From: Algoriphagus alkaliphilus
GTDB lineage: Bacteria > Bacteroidota > Bacteroidia > Cytophagales > Cyclobacteriaceae
NCBI RefSeq assembly: GCF_900103735.1
Contig: NZ_FMXE01000010.1
Location: forward strand, 62,001 to 126,000
Length of the DNA: 64,000 nt
Direction of reading: 5' to 3'
Shown here piece after piece: positions 46,601 to 55,256 of the stretch. Under the pieces are notes generated by a model. It was not told the origin of the DNA and did not search any database. It saw only the letters and a program-made list of their open reading frames with translations. The translations under genes were made by a program, and so were the position numbers. The number at the start of each line of letters is the position of its first letter. Position 1 is the first letter of the stretch.

Positions 46601-47239
46601 TACAATGACTTTGACATTGGGATTCTTTTCCTTGTGTTTTTCTAACCTTCGGAATAGGATAGGGTGATTCCAGGCAGGATTAGCCCCAGCAATCAAAAAC
46701 ACATCAGCCAGCTCAATGTCCTCATACGAAATCGGAACAGAATCTTCTCCAAAAGTCTTTTTGTATGCTACTACCGCCGAACTCATGCATAGCCGGGAAT
46801 TAGTGTCGATGTTATTCGTTCCCAAAAAGCCCTTGGTCAGCTTATTGGCGATGTAATATTCCTCAGTCAAGCATTGGCCGGAAATGTAAAAACCGACGCT
46901 GTTGGGCCCGTATTTTCGGATGAGGGATTTAAACACTGCCGCAGCCCGGTCAAGGGCTTCATCCCAGGTGACTCGTTCCCGTGGATGAGACCGACCCCAG
47001 CGCATTTCAGGATACAGAATCCGATCCGAAATATCGTTGGCCACGTAGTGGAGATTCATCCCTTTGGAGCAGAGCATTCCGGAATTGACCGGATGATCCG
47101 GGTCGCCTTCCACCGTTACCTTGTCCTGCGAATTGACTCCGGCGACGATTCCGCAGCCCACCCCACAGTAAGGGCAAGTAGTTTTTATTTTTTTTTGGGA
47201 ATTCACAGCAAAGAATGTTGACCGGATGAGGAAATTCAA
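43682..47239 (-). CDS. assimilatory nitrate reductase fused to NirB-like FAD reductase and BFD domain
   Basis: 1185 residues. Residues about 20-700 are a Nas/Nap-type molybdopterin oxidoreductase. The 4Fe-4S motif is CPYCGVGCG with LCSKG, SRLCMSS supplies the Mo-ligand region, and the molydopterin-dinucleotide-binding domain contains [13 protein letters not shown]. From about 718 a NAD(P)/FAD oxidoreductase follows ([36 protein letters not shown]), similar to the N-terminal part of NirB. The last 53 residues are a BFD-type 2Fe-2S domain ([18 protein letters not shown]). The fusion would take electrons from NAD(P)H directly to the Mo site. The start at 47239 leaves 21 residues before the first Cys; a slightly later start is possible. 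NarK lies 62 bases upstream. Confidence 0.92.
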   Translation of the reverse strand: MNFLIRSTFFAVNSQKKIKTTCPYCGVGCGIVAGVNSQDKVTVEGDPDHPVNSGMLCSKGMNLHYVANDISDRILYPEMRWGRSHPRERVTWDEALDRAAAVFKSLIRKYGPNSVGFYISGQCLTEEYYIANKLTKGFLGTNNIDTNSRLCMSSAVVAYKKTFGEDSVPISYEDIELADVFLIAGANPAWNHPILFRRLEKHKEKNPNVKVIVVDPRKTDSANFADIHLQLIPGTDIILYNAIGRRLIETGLIDPDFVKNHTENFQNYRKQVMETSLKESAKRCGISVEEIKEVADLIGTSNGFISMWAMGLNQSSIGTDKNFSLLNLSLVTGRVGKPGNGPFSLTGQPNAMGGREVGGMANLLAVHKELQNPQDRQDVADFWGVDQISPTPGYTATEMFDALASGEMKAVWIICTNPMVSLPNLNSVEKALANAKFVVVQDISHRSDTVAYADLVLPAATWLEKEGTMTNSERRISYLPKGINPPGEARPDVEILCDFAKRMGFRGFNFTNAEEIYEEYCAMTKGTNIDISFLNYDRLKSEGSIQWPVPEYRHPGTTRLFADKKFYTPSQKAIFNIPAQIENSSEKINQEFPFILTTGRIRDQWHTMTKTGKVARLRTHYSHPVLEISSLDGYIYKVKDGDVVEVKSKNGVVRVRAKLSKSIRNGVVFLPMHWGKQLENDLNRANNLTYTRVDPQSKEPDFKYTTVSVTKYQKPKEKIIVIGAGAASFRFIQNYREHNETDSIHVFSKEPHPFYNRVLLPEYVTEELTWEQLQKIKEKGLAKLKINLQTGLSIEKIDPERQMVWDSQGNAHAYDKLILATGSRAFIPKDAQLDLPGRFTMRSREDADKFKNYLNSTKLPAEDQHVVIVGGGLLGLELAAALQHTNVKVTIVQRASRLMERQLDLVSSKLLSLDVQERGIHIYFDNEVSTVFDDENSKILNITLKSGKTIQANAIVYAIGTQPNIKIARENGINCGRGIKVNKHLQTNFPNIFAIGEIAEFENQLFGITSAAEEQAAILSNFILGDISSTYNGSVLMNILKFKDLELCSIGEIIIPENEEGYEEIVFTDLSRRYYKKCIVKDDLLIGAVLMGDKSEFAEFKSLIENKIELSEKRKSLLMGSSETRPILGKLVCSCSRVGEGNILEAIAGGCSDFSTLCTQTGAGLGCGSCKTEVREILNQSKIKA

Positions 47240-47301
47240 GCCACTTCCTCCAAAAGATATGCTTCCAGAGAAAGTGGTATTCTATTATTCAATGACACAA
47301 T

Positions 47302-48726
47302 TTAATCCTCAATCCGGATTAATTCAGGAGTAAGTTGTTCCAATTCTGTTTTGGCGACTTTTTCATCCTCCAGGCTGAATCGTATGATTAAGGTAATTAT
47401 TCCGGAAACAACTATCATCGCACCGATCAGTAGGTAGCCTCCTGAAACTGCTGAAGCTGCTCCTGCTGCCTGAGCTACTTTTGTGGCTTCCTCACCCAAG
47501 AGTTCATTTGCCTGAAGAGCCTGCTTCTCCGCTTCGGCGGATCGGTATCTAAGAAAAAGAGCGGTCAAAAATGCCCCGAAATTCCCTCCGGCTCCGACAA
47601 TGCCCGAGATGGATCCAATGGCCTTCTTGTTAATAAAAGGAACCACGGAAAACGTGGCACCTTCTGCCATTTGCACGGTTAGGCTGAACCCAATCAATAG
47701 CGCAATTCCCAAAATCAAACTTGTAGCCATTGAAAATAATCCCAGCATCAGCCCCTCCGCCACGATGATGGAAGCAAGAAACCATACTCTTCCTTTGAGT
47801 CCGTTGGTCTTACCGAATTTATCACCAAACCATCCTCCCAATGTTCTGGCAAAAATATTCATCAGGGCAAAAGACAATACAAGGTTACCGGCTGAGATTC
47901 GATTTAAGCCATAGGTGTTTTGAAGGTAATCATCCATGGTGCCGTAGACGGTCAGTTCGATGCCGAAACAGGCCGCATATACCATAAACAAAACCCAAAC
48001 ACGGTAATCTTTGGCAGCCTCAAAAAAACCTACGCTGTCTTTTTTTCCTTTTGGAATCTTTTCACCTCTTGCGATTAAATCAGAGTAATTTCCTGAAGGC
48101 GTGTCTTTGGTGAAAAAATAATAAAGTAGACCTGTCAAAAAGCAAATGATCCCGATAATTACCATCGAATACCTCCAGGCATCAGCCTCGGCAATTCCAA
48201 ATGCAATTACCAGCGCAGCCAGCAGTGGCATTCCCAATCTATTGGCACCTCCGCCCAGATTCCCCCAGCCGGCTGAGGTTGCATTGGCTGTGCCGACCAC
48301 ATTTGGAGCAAACATCAGCGAAGTATGAACCTGTGTGATCACAAAAGAAGCTCCTATAAAACCTGTAAGAAGCCGGCAGATGTAAAACTGCATCGGAGAG
48401 GTGACCAATCCACTCAAAATCACCGGAATTGAGCCCAAAATCAACAGCCAGGTGTAGCATAACCTTGGGCCGTATTTGTCGCACAGTTTCCCGATAAGTA
48501 AGCGGGAAAAAATAGTCCCCGCAACGGCCAATACAACTGAATTCCACTTTTGCTCGGGAGTAAGACCGAGATCTCTGACCACATCAGGCATGAAGGGGAT
48601 TATACCAAACCAGGCAAAGAAACAAATGAAAAACGCGAAGGAGGTGATCCAGAATGTCCGGATCGGCACACTGTTAAAATCTCCCAGATTTAAGCGTGTG
48701 GCTTTAAGTGTAGCTTGATTCTTCAT
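47302..48726 (-). CDS. narK: nitrate/nitrite transporter (MFS, NarK/NNP family)
   Basis: 474 residues with about twelve membrane segments. Both NNP nitrate-signature motifs are present: GWGNLGGGANRLGMP near residue 153 and GIVGAGGNFGAFL near 370. RLLTGFIGASFVITQ is the conserved TM4 arginine region. It imports nitrate, or exchanges nitrate and nitrite, across the inner membrane. The start ATG at 48726 lies three bases downstream of a 31-bp palindrome and 29 from a 19-bp dyad element. It precedes the nitrate reductase gene with a 62-base gap, so they are probably one operon. Confidence 0.93.
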   Translation of the reverse strand: MKNQATLKATRLNLGDFNSVPIRTFWITSFAFFICFFAWFGIIPFMPDVVRDLGLTPEQKWNSVVLAVAGTIFSRLLIGKLCDKYGPRLCYTWLLILGSIPVILSGLVTSPMQFYICRLLTGFIGASFVITQVHTSLMFAPNVVGTANATSAGWGNLGGGANRLGMPLLAALVIAFGIAEADAWRYSMVIIGIICFLTGLLYYFFTKDTPSGNYSDLIARGEKIPKGKKDSVGFFEAAKDYRVWVLFMVYAACFGIELTVYGTMDDYLQNTYGLNRISAGNLVLSFALMNIFARTLGGWFGDKFGKTNGLKGRVWFLASIIVAEGLMLGLFSMATSLILGIALLIGFSLTVQMAEGATFSVVPFINKKAIGSISGIVGAGGNFGAFLTALFLRYRSAEAEKQALQANELLGEEATKVAQAAGAASAVSGGYLLIGAMIVVSGIITLIIRFSLEDEKVAKTELEQLTPELIRIED

Positions 48727-48728
48727 AG

Positions 48729-48773
48729 TACTTACTTTTATTTAAAATAAAAGTAAGTAAAAATACTTATATA
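48729..48773 (-). promoter_or_regulatory. palindrome and dyad motif before narK
   Basis: 48729-48759 is a perfect palindrome: 13-base arms TACTTACTTTTAT / ATAAAAGTAAGTA around TTAAA. It overlaps the 19-bp element AAGTAAAAATACTTATATA at 48755-48773. TACTTAT fits the NarL heptamer TACYYMT. A NarL-type regulator is encoded 140 bases away. Confidence 0.6.
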
Positions 48774-48871
48774 AAACAGTTAATACGTAAAAAAATAAGT
48801 GATTAAAACTGAAAAATTTATTCTAAGCCAAAAAAAATGGGTTTTTAAAAATAAAAATACTTAGATGACTC

Positions 48872-49534
48872 TTAGATCAAGTTCAATTCTTTGGATTTTT
48901 GAGTCAGTTCGATTAGATTTTTGACATTCAGTTTTTTCATCAGATTAAAGCGATGTACTTCGGCAGTCCGCTTGCTTATTTTCAGAGCTTCAGCGATTTC
49001 GCTATTTCCTTTTCCGTCGAGGATCAATTCGAGGATTTGCTTTTCCCGATTTGTGAGAAAGGAGATTTCCTCAGGTGTACTTAGTGGCTTCTTGGAAGTT
49101 TTGGATTTCCCATTGACAAAGTTGTCTATAATAATCTCTGAAATGTCACCCGAAAAATACTTGCCCCCAGCCGCAATAGTATGGAGAGCCTTGAGAAATT
49201 CTGCCTTGTTGCTTCCCTTTAGTAAGTAACCGTCTGCTCCTGATTCAATGGATTCCACCACATATTCCTCGGAATCGTGCATGGACAAGACCAGCTTTTT
49301 GACTTTTGGAAAATCCCTGGTGAGGTTTTTGACCACTTCGATGCCGTTCATGACAGGCATTCGTATATCGACAATCAGGATATCTGGTTGTTCCTGAGCG
49401 ATTATTTTTAGGGCCTCTTTTCCGTCAGAAGCTTCTGCTACGACTTTGAAATCTTCTTCATTTTCTAAAAGGGATTTGATTCCGTCACGTACGAGTTCGT
49501 GATCATCGGCAAGCACAATTCGGGTCGGGTTCAT
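48872..49534 (-). CDS. NarL/FixJ-family response regulator
   Basis: About 220 residues from the ATG at 49534 (MNPTRIVLADDHELVRDGI). The ORF extends to 49585, but the added residues precede the receiver start and are not needed. The receiver domain has LADDHE, the phospho-acceptor Asp in DILIVDIRMPVMNG and the Lys in GYLLKGS. A LuxR-type HTH follows about residues 150-215 (FLTNREKQILELILDGKGNSEIAE). It lies between narK and the P-box sensor kinase, on the same strand, and is very likely that kinase's partner. It is the best candidate to bind the AAGTA-N4-TACTT elements. Confidence 0.9.
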   Translation of the reverse strand: MNPTRIVLADDHELVRDGIKSLLENEEDFKVVAEASDGKEALKIIAQEQPDILIVDIRMPVMNGIEVVKNLTRDFPKVKKLVLSMHDSEEYVVESIESGADGYLLKGSNKAEFLKALHTIAAGGKYFSGDISEIIIDNFVNGKSKTSKKPLSTPEEISFLTNREKQILELILDGKGNSEIAEALKISKRTAEVHRFNLMKKLNVKNLIELTQKSKELNLI

Positions 49535-49800
49535 TGCTTCTAAATTTATTACGTAGTAAAGTAAAGGGTTTTTACGTAATCCCATCTGGAAAATTTACAT
49601 TTTCCTTCCTTCGAATGGTTTGTTTTGTGAAGTGAGGGAGCCAATAGGTAAGAGGTGAAATTAAGCGGTAAGTGGCAACAAAAGCTTCAGCTTTTCTGTG
49701 TACTCATAAGAACTCAGTCCTAGTAATCCGGAGTGAAGTTCTTGAAATATCACTGTAAAAAAGCCTCATTCTCTGAGGTGAAAAATCCTAGAAGTTGTAA

Positions 49801-51606
49801 TTATTGTAAAGGAATATTCAGCGTGACTTTGGTTCCTTTTTGCGGGGAGGAATTGATGAATAGTCGACCGTTGATGTATTTGATTCGTTCCTGCATAAAT
49901 GTGAGCCCCATTCCACCGTTTTTGTCAGGTTTTGGTTTGAGCAATTTTTTGTCAAAACCCTTTCCATTGTCATCGATGGTGATGCTCAGGATTTTTTCAC
50001 TGTGAGAAATGGTCACCAGAATCAGGGTAGATTCTGCGTATTTGATGGCATTGTTGATGGCTTCTTGGGTGATTCGGTAGAGGTTGATTTCTACCAGAGA
50101 ATCCAATCTTCGGTTGAAGTCGGACTTGTTCATCAGGATGATGTCTTTGCCGGTGAGTTTGCTCAGTTCCTGCGTCAGTTCAGTCAAAGCCGGCACGATT
50201 CCGTAATCCTTGAGCTCGGGAGGGGTGAGGTTAAAGGTGGCTGTTCGAACTCCCTTGATGATGTTTGTGGTCAGTTCTTTGAGTTTTTCGAGTTTGAGCT
50301 GCGCCTTCTCGCCTTCGCTGAGATCCACACTTTCAAGCAAATACTTCAATCCGGTCAGCATCTGACCTATCCCGTCGTGAATGTCCTTGGCGATTCGATT
50401 TTGTTCGTTTTCCTGATTTTCAATGATTTGACGACTGATCGCATTTTGTTGCAGTATTTTTTCTTCAAAACTCTCCTTGGTCAGTTGCGCCACTTCCAAT
50501 TGAGCTTCTTTTCGCCTGGTGATATCCAGACAGATAATGATCAGTTCGGATTTTTCTCCCGAGAAAAAGGGAATCATGGAAAAGTCAAGCCAGAGGTCTT
50601 GCCCTCCGGGTGTGGTTGCCTTCAGTTCACCCTGCCAACCTGATTTCTTGTTTTCGGAGATAATACGGTCAATGGTCAGTTGCTCATTTTCCTGTACAGT
50701 CAGCACCTCGGAAAACTTTGCATTTTGGTTGAACTTCTCAAACTTGAGCAATTTGGCAAAACGGTCGCCAATATGGGTAATGTGGCCGTCCGGAGAGATT
50801 CTTGCAAAAAGCAGAATTTGATCCATAGCCTGGCTCAATGCCCGGAGTTCGCGTACTGATTTTTCCTTGGCCTGGCTAAGGAAATCTGCGTCTTGGGCCA
50901 TTTTTATTGCTTTTTTCTCCGCCTCCATCAGTTCTTGGATGCTGGCCCGCATGGCTTTTGCCGAAGGCCAAAAGATGATAAGAAATTCTGCTACTAAGAT
51001 CAGCAGGGTAAATAGGGTAATGATGAGCTCGAGGCGCTTAAGACTTTCGACTTTTTCCTTGGCCTCAAAGTCATAGCGATTTACTATTTCTTCCATTTTG
51101 GAAAGAAATTTCTTCGAACTGTTTAAGATTTTGGCCACTGGAAGATGGAGATGTAGCGAGTCAGAATTGGCTCTCGAAAGCTTTATCAGTGAATTGGTGT
51201 TGGTGACGATTGTATCGAACGAAGCTTGAATTCCTTCAAACATTTTCATGATTTCCGGGCTGTTTCCCGGGTTAAGTCCCAGTTTTTTATCTCCAAACTG
51301 AAGTGCCAGATGAGCTGTTTCCCAGGCTTTTTTTGTTGCCAAAAGTGTGTCTTCCATTGCCTTTCGCTCAAAGTCAGCTGGGCTAAGTGATAGAATTAAA
51401 GCTTCTTTGCTGAGTTTTTGGCTAAGCATCCGCTGACGGCCTGCTAAATTGACTAAGCGACTGTCGTCTTCCTGATCGGCTAAGTACTGCCGGATCAAAA
51501 TTTGACTGGTGATCAGGGAAATGGCAATCGCTCCAAGCGCGATGAGATAGAGTCGCTTGAGCCGAGTGAAAGTGTCCTGATCGAGTGAATTGGTCTTCTC
51601 AGTCAT
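49801..51606 (-). CDS. NarX-like sensor histidine kinase with PilJ-type P-box
   Basis: 601 residues. TM1 lies at about 13-35 (LYLIALGAIAISLITSQILI). The periplasmic part begins with RLVNLAGRQRMLSQKLSKEAL, the nitrate-binding P-box of NarX and PilJ-type domains. TM2 lies at about 192-212, a PAS domain at about 260-365, and a HisKA_3 domain with the phospho-acceptor His in AKDIHDGIGQMLTGL. The HATPase domain has TQEAINNAIKYAES, DDNGKGFDKK and GGMGLTFMQERI. It senses nitrate or nitrite outside the membrane and phosphorylates the adjacent NarL-type regulator. Its start overlaps the DUF4202 stop by eight bases, which ties it to the nirB operon. Confidence 0.92.
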   Translation of the reverse strand: MTEKTNSLDQDTFTRLKRLYLIALGAIAISLITSQILIRQYLADQEDDSRLVNLAGRQRMLSQKLSKEALILSLSPADFERKAMEDTLLATKKAWETAHLALQFGDKKLGLNPGNSPEIMKMFEGIQASFDTIVTNTNSLIKLSRANSDSLHLHLPVAKILNSSKKFLSKMEEIVNRYDFEAKEKVESLKRLELIITLFTLLILVAEFLIIFWPSAKAMRASIQELMEAEKKAIKMAQDADFLSQAKEKSVRELRALSQAMDQILLFARISPDGHITHIGDRFAKLLKFEKFNQNAKFSEVLTVQENEQLTIDRIISENKKSGWQGELKATTPGGQDLWLDFSMIPFFSGEKSELIIICLDITRRKEAQLEVAQLTKESFEEKILQQNAISRQIIENQENEQNRIAKDIHDGIGQMLTGLKYLLESVDLSEGEKAQLKLEKLKELTTNIIKGVRTATFNLTPPELKDYGIVPALTELTQELSKLTGKDIILMNKSDFNRRLDSLVEINLYRITQEAINNAIKYAESTLILVTISHSEKILSITIDDNGKGFDKKLLKPKPDKNGGMGLTFMQERIKYINGRLFINSSPQKGTKVTLNIPLQ

Positions 51607-52189
51607 TGGATTCGAAAAGTGCTTCCTGAATCAGGCGAAGACTTTGGGGTGAAAAATTGAGTTGTAAGGCAGCTTTATGGCCATTGTCGGACATTTTGTT
51701 CCAGGTTTTTTTTAGGATATCCTTGATCTTTTCAGATTCGTGCTTCTCGGCAAATTCCTCAAAGTAATATTCCAAAAAGACTAGGCAAACCACATCTTCC
51801 AAGATCTGCGTTTCGAAATCGGTTTTGAGTTGCTTTTTACGAATGAGGAATTTGACTTTGGAGATAATCTCTCCCTCATATCCTACCTGTGACAGGATTT
51901 CACTTGCAAGATCAGCATGGAATTTTTTTAGTTCTTCACGCCAAGTCAGATAGCCGGTGCGATCCATGGGATAGGCTGACCGCTGGATTTTCCACCTGGC
52001 AATATGTTGGGCACGGGCGGCAATTTTCAGGTGCTCTGCCGCGTCTGGAGCGAATTCCTCCAGTTTCTTAGTCATTCGATGGGAATAGAGCAATTCTTTG
52101 GGAAAGCCTTTGCCTTTCCATGTTTCAAGAGTTGGATCTTCGGCGTTGATTTGATCGATCAACTGGATGGCTTTTTCAAAACGGGTCAT
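51599..52189 (-). CDS. DUF4202 protein in nitrite reductase operon
   Basis: 196 residues of DUF4202 type. Typical blocks are FEKAIQLIDQINAEDP, LLYSHRMTKKLEEF, AARAQHIARWKIQRSAYPMDRTGYLTWR and LEDVVCLVFLEYYFEEFA. Conserved His residues (YSHRM, AQHIARW) suggest a metal-binding HD-like helical protein, but no activity is known to me. It lies nine bases after nirD and overlaps the sensor kinase gene by eight. Such close coupling between nitrite reductase and a nitrate sensor suggests a role in regulating or maturing the assimilation enzymes. Confidence 0.8.
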   Translation of the reverse strand: MTRFEKAIQLIDQINAEDPTLETWKGKGFPKELLYSHRMTKKLEEFAPDAAEHLKIAARAQHIARWKIQRSAYPMDRTGYLTWREELKKFHADLASEILSQVGYEGEIISKVKFLIRKKQLKTDFETQILEDVVCLVFLEYYFEEFAEKHESEKIKDILKKTWNKMSDNGHKAALQLNFSPQSLRLIQEALFESND

Positions 52190-52198
52190 TGAAAGTGA

Positions 52199-52576
52199 TT
52201 ATTCGACAAATCCAATATAGACATTTCCCTCCTCAATTTTGACCGGATAGGTGGCTATGCTGTATTTCTCACCGTTCAGATTGGAGCCATCTTCGAGCGA
52301 AAAGGTTTTTTTATGCATGGGACAGGCCAGTTTTGGGATGCCTTCCGTATCTCCAATCAGACCTCTTGACAGTACCATTTCCATTTTATGCGGACAAAGA
52401 TTTTGGCAGGCATACCATTTTTGGGTTCGGGTAAAATGATATACCGCAATCTGCCTGGACTTATACTTGATACAGGCTCCGGCATTTTCGGGAAAGTCAT
52501 GTATAAGTCCCACTTTTACCCAGGAATTTACCTCGGCTGGCTTAACGGTTTGATATTGACTTACGATCTCTTCCAT
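52199..52576 (-). CDS. nirD: nitrite reductase small subunit
   Basis: 125 residues with a Rieske-type fold. NLCPHKMEMVLSRG and LACPMHKKTFSLEDG keep the CxH and CxxH cluster pattern, including HK after the second Cys. In many NirD proteins the cluster is absent, whereas here Cys and His ligands appear complete, so a 2Fe-2S cluster may be present. It pairs with NirB to reduce nitrite to ammonium in the cytoplasm. It follows nirB by 18 bases and precedes the DUF4202 gene by nine. Confidence 0.9.
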   Translation of the reverse strand: MEEIVSQYQTVKPAEVNSWVKVGLIHDFPENAGACIKYKSRQIAVYHFTRTQKWYACQNLCPHKMEMVLSRGLIGDTEGIPKLACPMHKKTFSLEDGSNLNGEKYSIATYPVKIEEGNVYIGFVE

Positions 52577-52594
52577 GGTTTCTAGAATTAAGGA

Positions 52595-55105
52595 TTACCA
52601 GGGTCTGGGCATTTTTTGTTCACGAAGCGGCACAAAGACCAATTGGTCATCCGACTCCTCGGTGTTGACAAATGGCTTGAATCTTTTTAGGGTTTCAGGG
52701 TTTTCGATTGCCTCTTTCCATTCGCAGGCATATTTTTCAACCAGTCCATCCATTTCTCTTTCAAATTCTTCCGCCATTCCGAGACAGTCATCTACGACTA
52801 CTTTTTTGAGGTATTCGATTCCACCTTCCAGTTTTTCAAGCCAGGTGGAGGTTCTGATCAGTGGCCCTGCAGTTCGGATGTAATAGATGAGAAATCGGTC
52901 CAGGAATTTAATGCAGGTGTCATCGTCCAGTTGGGAGGCTAGGAGAATGGCGTGCTTCGGATTAGCTCCGCCGTTTCCGCAGACATAGAGGTTCCAGCCT
53001 CCTTCAACTGCAATCACACCGAAGTCCTTGCCTCGTGCTTCTGCGCACTCTCGAATGCAGCCTGAGACTCCGCCTTTCAGTTTGTGTGGTGAGCGGAGGC
53101 CTTTGTAGCGCTCCTCGATACGGATCGCAAAGCTTACACTGTCATGCATTCCAAAGCGGCACCAGGTCGATCCCACGCAGCTTTTGACAGTTCTTAGTGA
53201 CTTGCCATAGGCATGCCCGCTCTCAAATCCGGCATCGATGAGTTCTTTCCATATCATGGGTAATTCATTTAATTGGGCACCGAAGAGGTCTATTCGTTGT
53301 CCTCCTGTGATCTTGGTGTAGAGGTCATATTTTTTAGCAACCTGGCCCAGAACGACCAATTTTTCTGGCGTGATTTCTCCTCCAGGCACTCTCGGAACTA
53401 TGGAATAGGTGCCGTTTCGCTGGATGTTGGCGAGAAATCTATCGTTGGAATCCTGAATTGCGATTTGCTTGTTGGCAGTTTCCATAAATATGCTGGCGAA
53501 AATTGAGGCCATTACCGGCTTACAGACTTCGCAACCATGGCCTTTGCCAAATTGATTCAATGCCTCATCGTATCCTGCGGTTTGGTGTATTTTTACCAGG
53601 TCAAATAGTTCCTGTCGGGTATAATTGAAATGCTCGCAAATAGTCTCTTTAACCTCTTTTCCCAAAGATTTAAAGGTTTCTTTGACAAGGTCCGCAACCA
53701 TTGGTTTACAACCGCCGCAACAGGTGGAAGCTTTGGTTTGCCTGATCACTCCTTTAAGGTCTTGGCATGTTCCGTTTTGGATGGCATCACAGATGGCACC
53801 TTTTGACACGGATTCACAGGAGCAGATTTGGGCAGCAGCAGGCAGATCGAGTACAGATCCCAAAAGACTTTTGGATTCGGTACCCCGCTGTCCGAGGATA
53901 AGATCTTCCGCGTTTTCGGGAAGCTTCATTTCGTTGAGATAAAGCTGAAAAAGCGTATTGTAATCCGAGGTATCACCCACAAGTATGCCTCCCAATAGCC
54001 TGGTGCCATCCTTGCGGATATTGATCCTTTTATAGACTCCCCGCTGTTTGTTTTCATAGCGGATGACTACTGTGTCCTCGTTTTCAGGGAATGGATCACC
54101 GAAAGATGCCACTTCCGTACCCACCAGTTTCAGTTGGGTGGACATATCGATGGAAGGACTCATGAGTTTGGTTCCGCCCATGATTTGATCCAAGGCAACT
54201 CCGGCCATTTCATATCCCGGAGCGACTAAGCCGTAGATGTTTTGATTGTAAAGGGCCACTTCGCCAATGGCATATATGCCTGGAACAGAAGTTTCCATTT
54301 TGTTATTGACCAGGATTCCTCCCTTTGGACCGACTGCGATCCCCGAGCGTTTGGCGACTTCATCCCGTGGCCTGATGCCTGCAGAAATGATAATCATGTC
54401 GATCGGCAGCGAGCTGCCGTCAGTGAACGCGATGGCCTCAATTTCACTTTCACCGATTATTTCTTTTGAGTTTTTGCCCAAATGAATTTTCATTCCCAGA
54501 CTTTCAATCTTGGACTGGAGCAAGTCTGAGGCCGTCTGATCCAATTGTCTTGGCATTAACTTGGGTGCAAACTCGATCACATGCGTAGTCATTCCCAATT
54601 CTTTGCTGGCATTAGCAGCCTCTAATCCCAAAAGTCCTCCTCCCAAAACAGCAGACTGAAATCGGCCTTTTAACTTGAGTTTATCCGCATAATTCTGAAT
54701 GGCTTCCAAATCCTCGATAGTGCGGTAGATGAAAATGCCTTCTTTTTCAACACCTTTGATAGGTGGGATGAAAGGGGAAGATCCGGTCGATAAAACCAGG
54801 TAATCGTAGTCAAAGGATTCGTCTTTGTGGGTGAAGACTTTCTTGTTTTCGGTATCTATCCAAGAGATAAGCTCAGAAGTTCTTAGCGTGATGTTATTCT
54901 CCTGATACCAGTTGAGCGGTGCCAAAAGCAAGTCATCCGGGGATTCCAGCGAGAAATATTCACTTAGGTGTACGCGGTCATAAGCGGGTCTGACTTCTTC
55001 TCCAAAGACAAGAAAGTCAAACTGATTTCTGTTGGGGTGGGCGATGAGTTTTTCGCAAAACTTGTATCCCACCATTCCATTTCCGACTAAGATTATCCGT
55101 TCCAT
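52595..55105 (-). CDS. nirB: NAD(P)H-dependent nitrite reductase large subunit
   Basis: 836 residues, full family length. Residues 1-330 are the FAD/NAD(P)H part ([40 protein letters not shown]). A BFD-type 2Fe-2S domain lies near 425-475 (CSCESVSKGAI, CCGGCKP), with a second Cys-poor copy after it (GCEVCKP). The siroheme/4Fe-4S module at about 555-745 has CVGSTWCRFG and CIRECAEARGKDFG, giving the four cluster cysteines. It reduces nitrite to ammonium with six electrons. It is the first gene of the run nirB, nirD, DUF4202 and sensor kinase. A dyad motif shared with narK lies 25 bases upstream. Confidence 0.95.
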   Translation of the reverse strand: MERIILVGNGMVGYKFCEKLIAHPNRNQFDFLVFGEEVRPAYDRVHLSEYFSLESPDDLLLAPLNWYQENNITLRTSELISWIDTENKKVFTHKDESFDYDYLVLSTGSSPFIPPIKGVEKEGIFIYRTIEDLEAIQNYADKLKLKGRFQSAVLGGGLLGLEAANASKELGMTTHVIEFAPKLMPRQLDQTASDLLQSKIESLGMKIHLGKNSKEIIGESEIEAIAFTDGSSLPIDMIIISAGIRPRDEVAKRSGIAVGPKGGILVNNKMETSVPGIYAIGEVALYNQNIYGLVAPGYEMAGVALDQIMGGTKLMSPSIDMSTQLKLVGTEVASFGDPFPENEDTVVIRYENKQRGVYKRINIRKDGTRLLGGILVGDTSDYNTLFQLYLNEMKLPENAEDLILGQRGTESKSLLGSVLDLPAAAQICSCESVSKGAICDAIQNGTCQDLKGVIRQTKASTCCGGCKPMVADLVKETFKSLGKEVKETICEHFNYTRQELFDLVKIHQTAGYDEALNQFGKGHGCEVCKPVMASIFASIFMETANKQIAIQDSNDRFLANIQRNGTYSIVPRVPGGEITPEKLVVLGQVAKKYDLYTKITGGQRIDLFGAQLNELPMIWKELIDAGFESGHAYGKSLRTVKSCVGSTWCRFGMHDSVSFAIRIEERYKGLRSPHKLKGGVSGCIRECAEARGKDFGVIAVEGGWNLYVCGNGGANPKHAILLASQLDDDTCIKFLDRFLIYYIRTAGPLIRTSTWLEKLEGGIEYLKKVVVDDCLGMAEEFEREMDGLVEKYACEWKEAIENPETLKRFKPFVNTEESDDQLVFVPLREQKMPRPW

Positions 55106-55129
55106 TGCTACGTATTTTAATTCAAAAGT

Positions 55130-55148
55130 AAGTAAATATACGTATTTA
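55130..55148 (-). promoter_or_regulatory. nitrate-cluster dyad motif before nirB
   Basis: AAGTAAATATACGTATTTA, 25 bases before the nirB start, matches the mobA element at 16 of 19 positions and keeps AAGTA-N4-TACGT. A further TACGTA lies at 55109-55114. Confidence 0.5.
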
Positions 55149-55256
55149 AAAAATCTAAAATCAAATTTATATTGATTTTTCTAAGTAAAAATCATAAAAT
55201 ACTTAGGCTCTGTGTTTAAGTCTATGTACTCTCTTGGAAACGATCAATTATAATTC

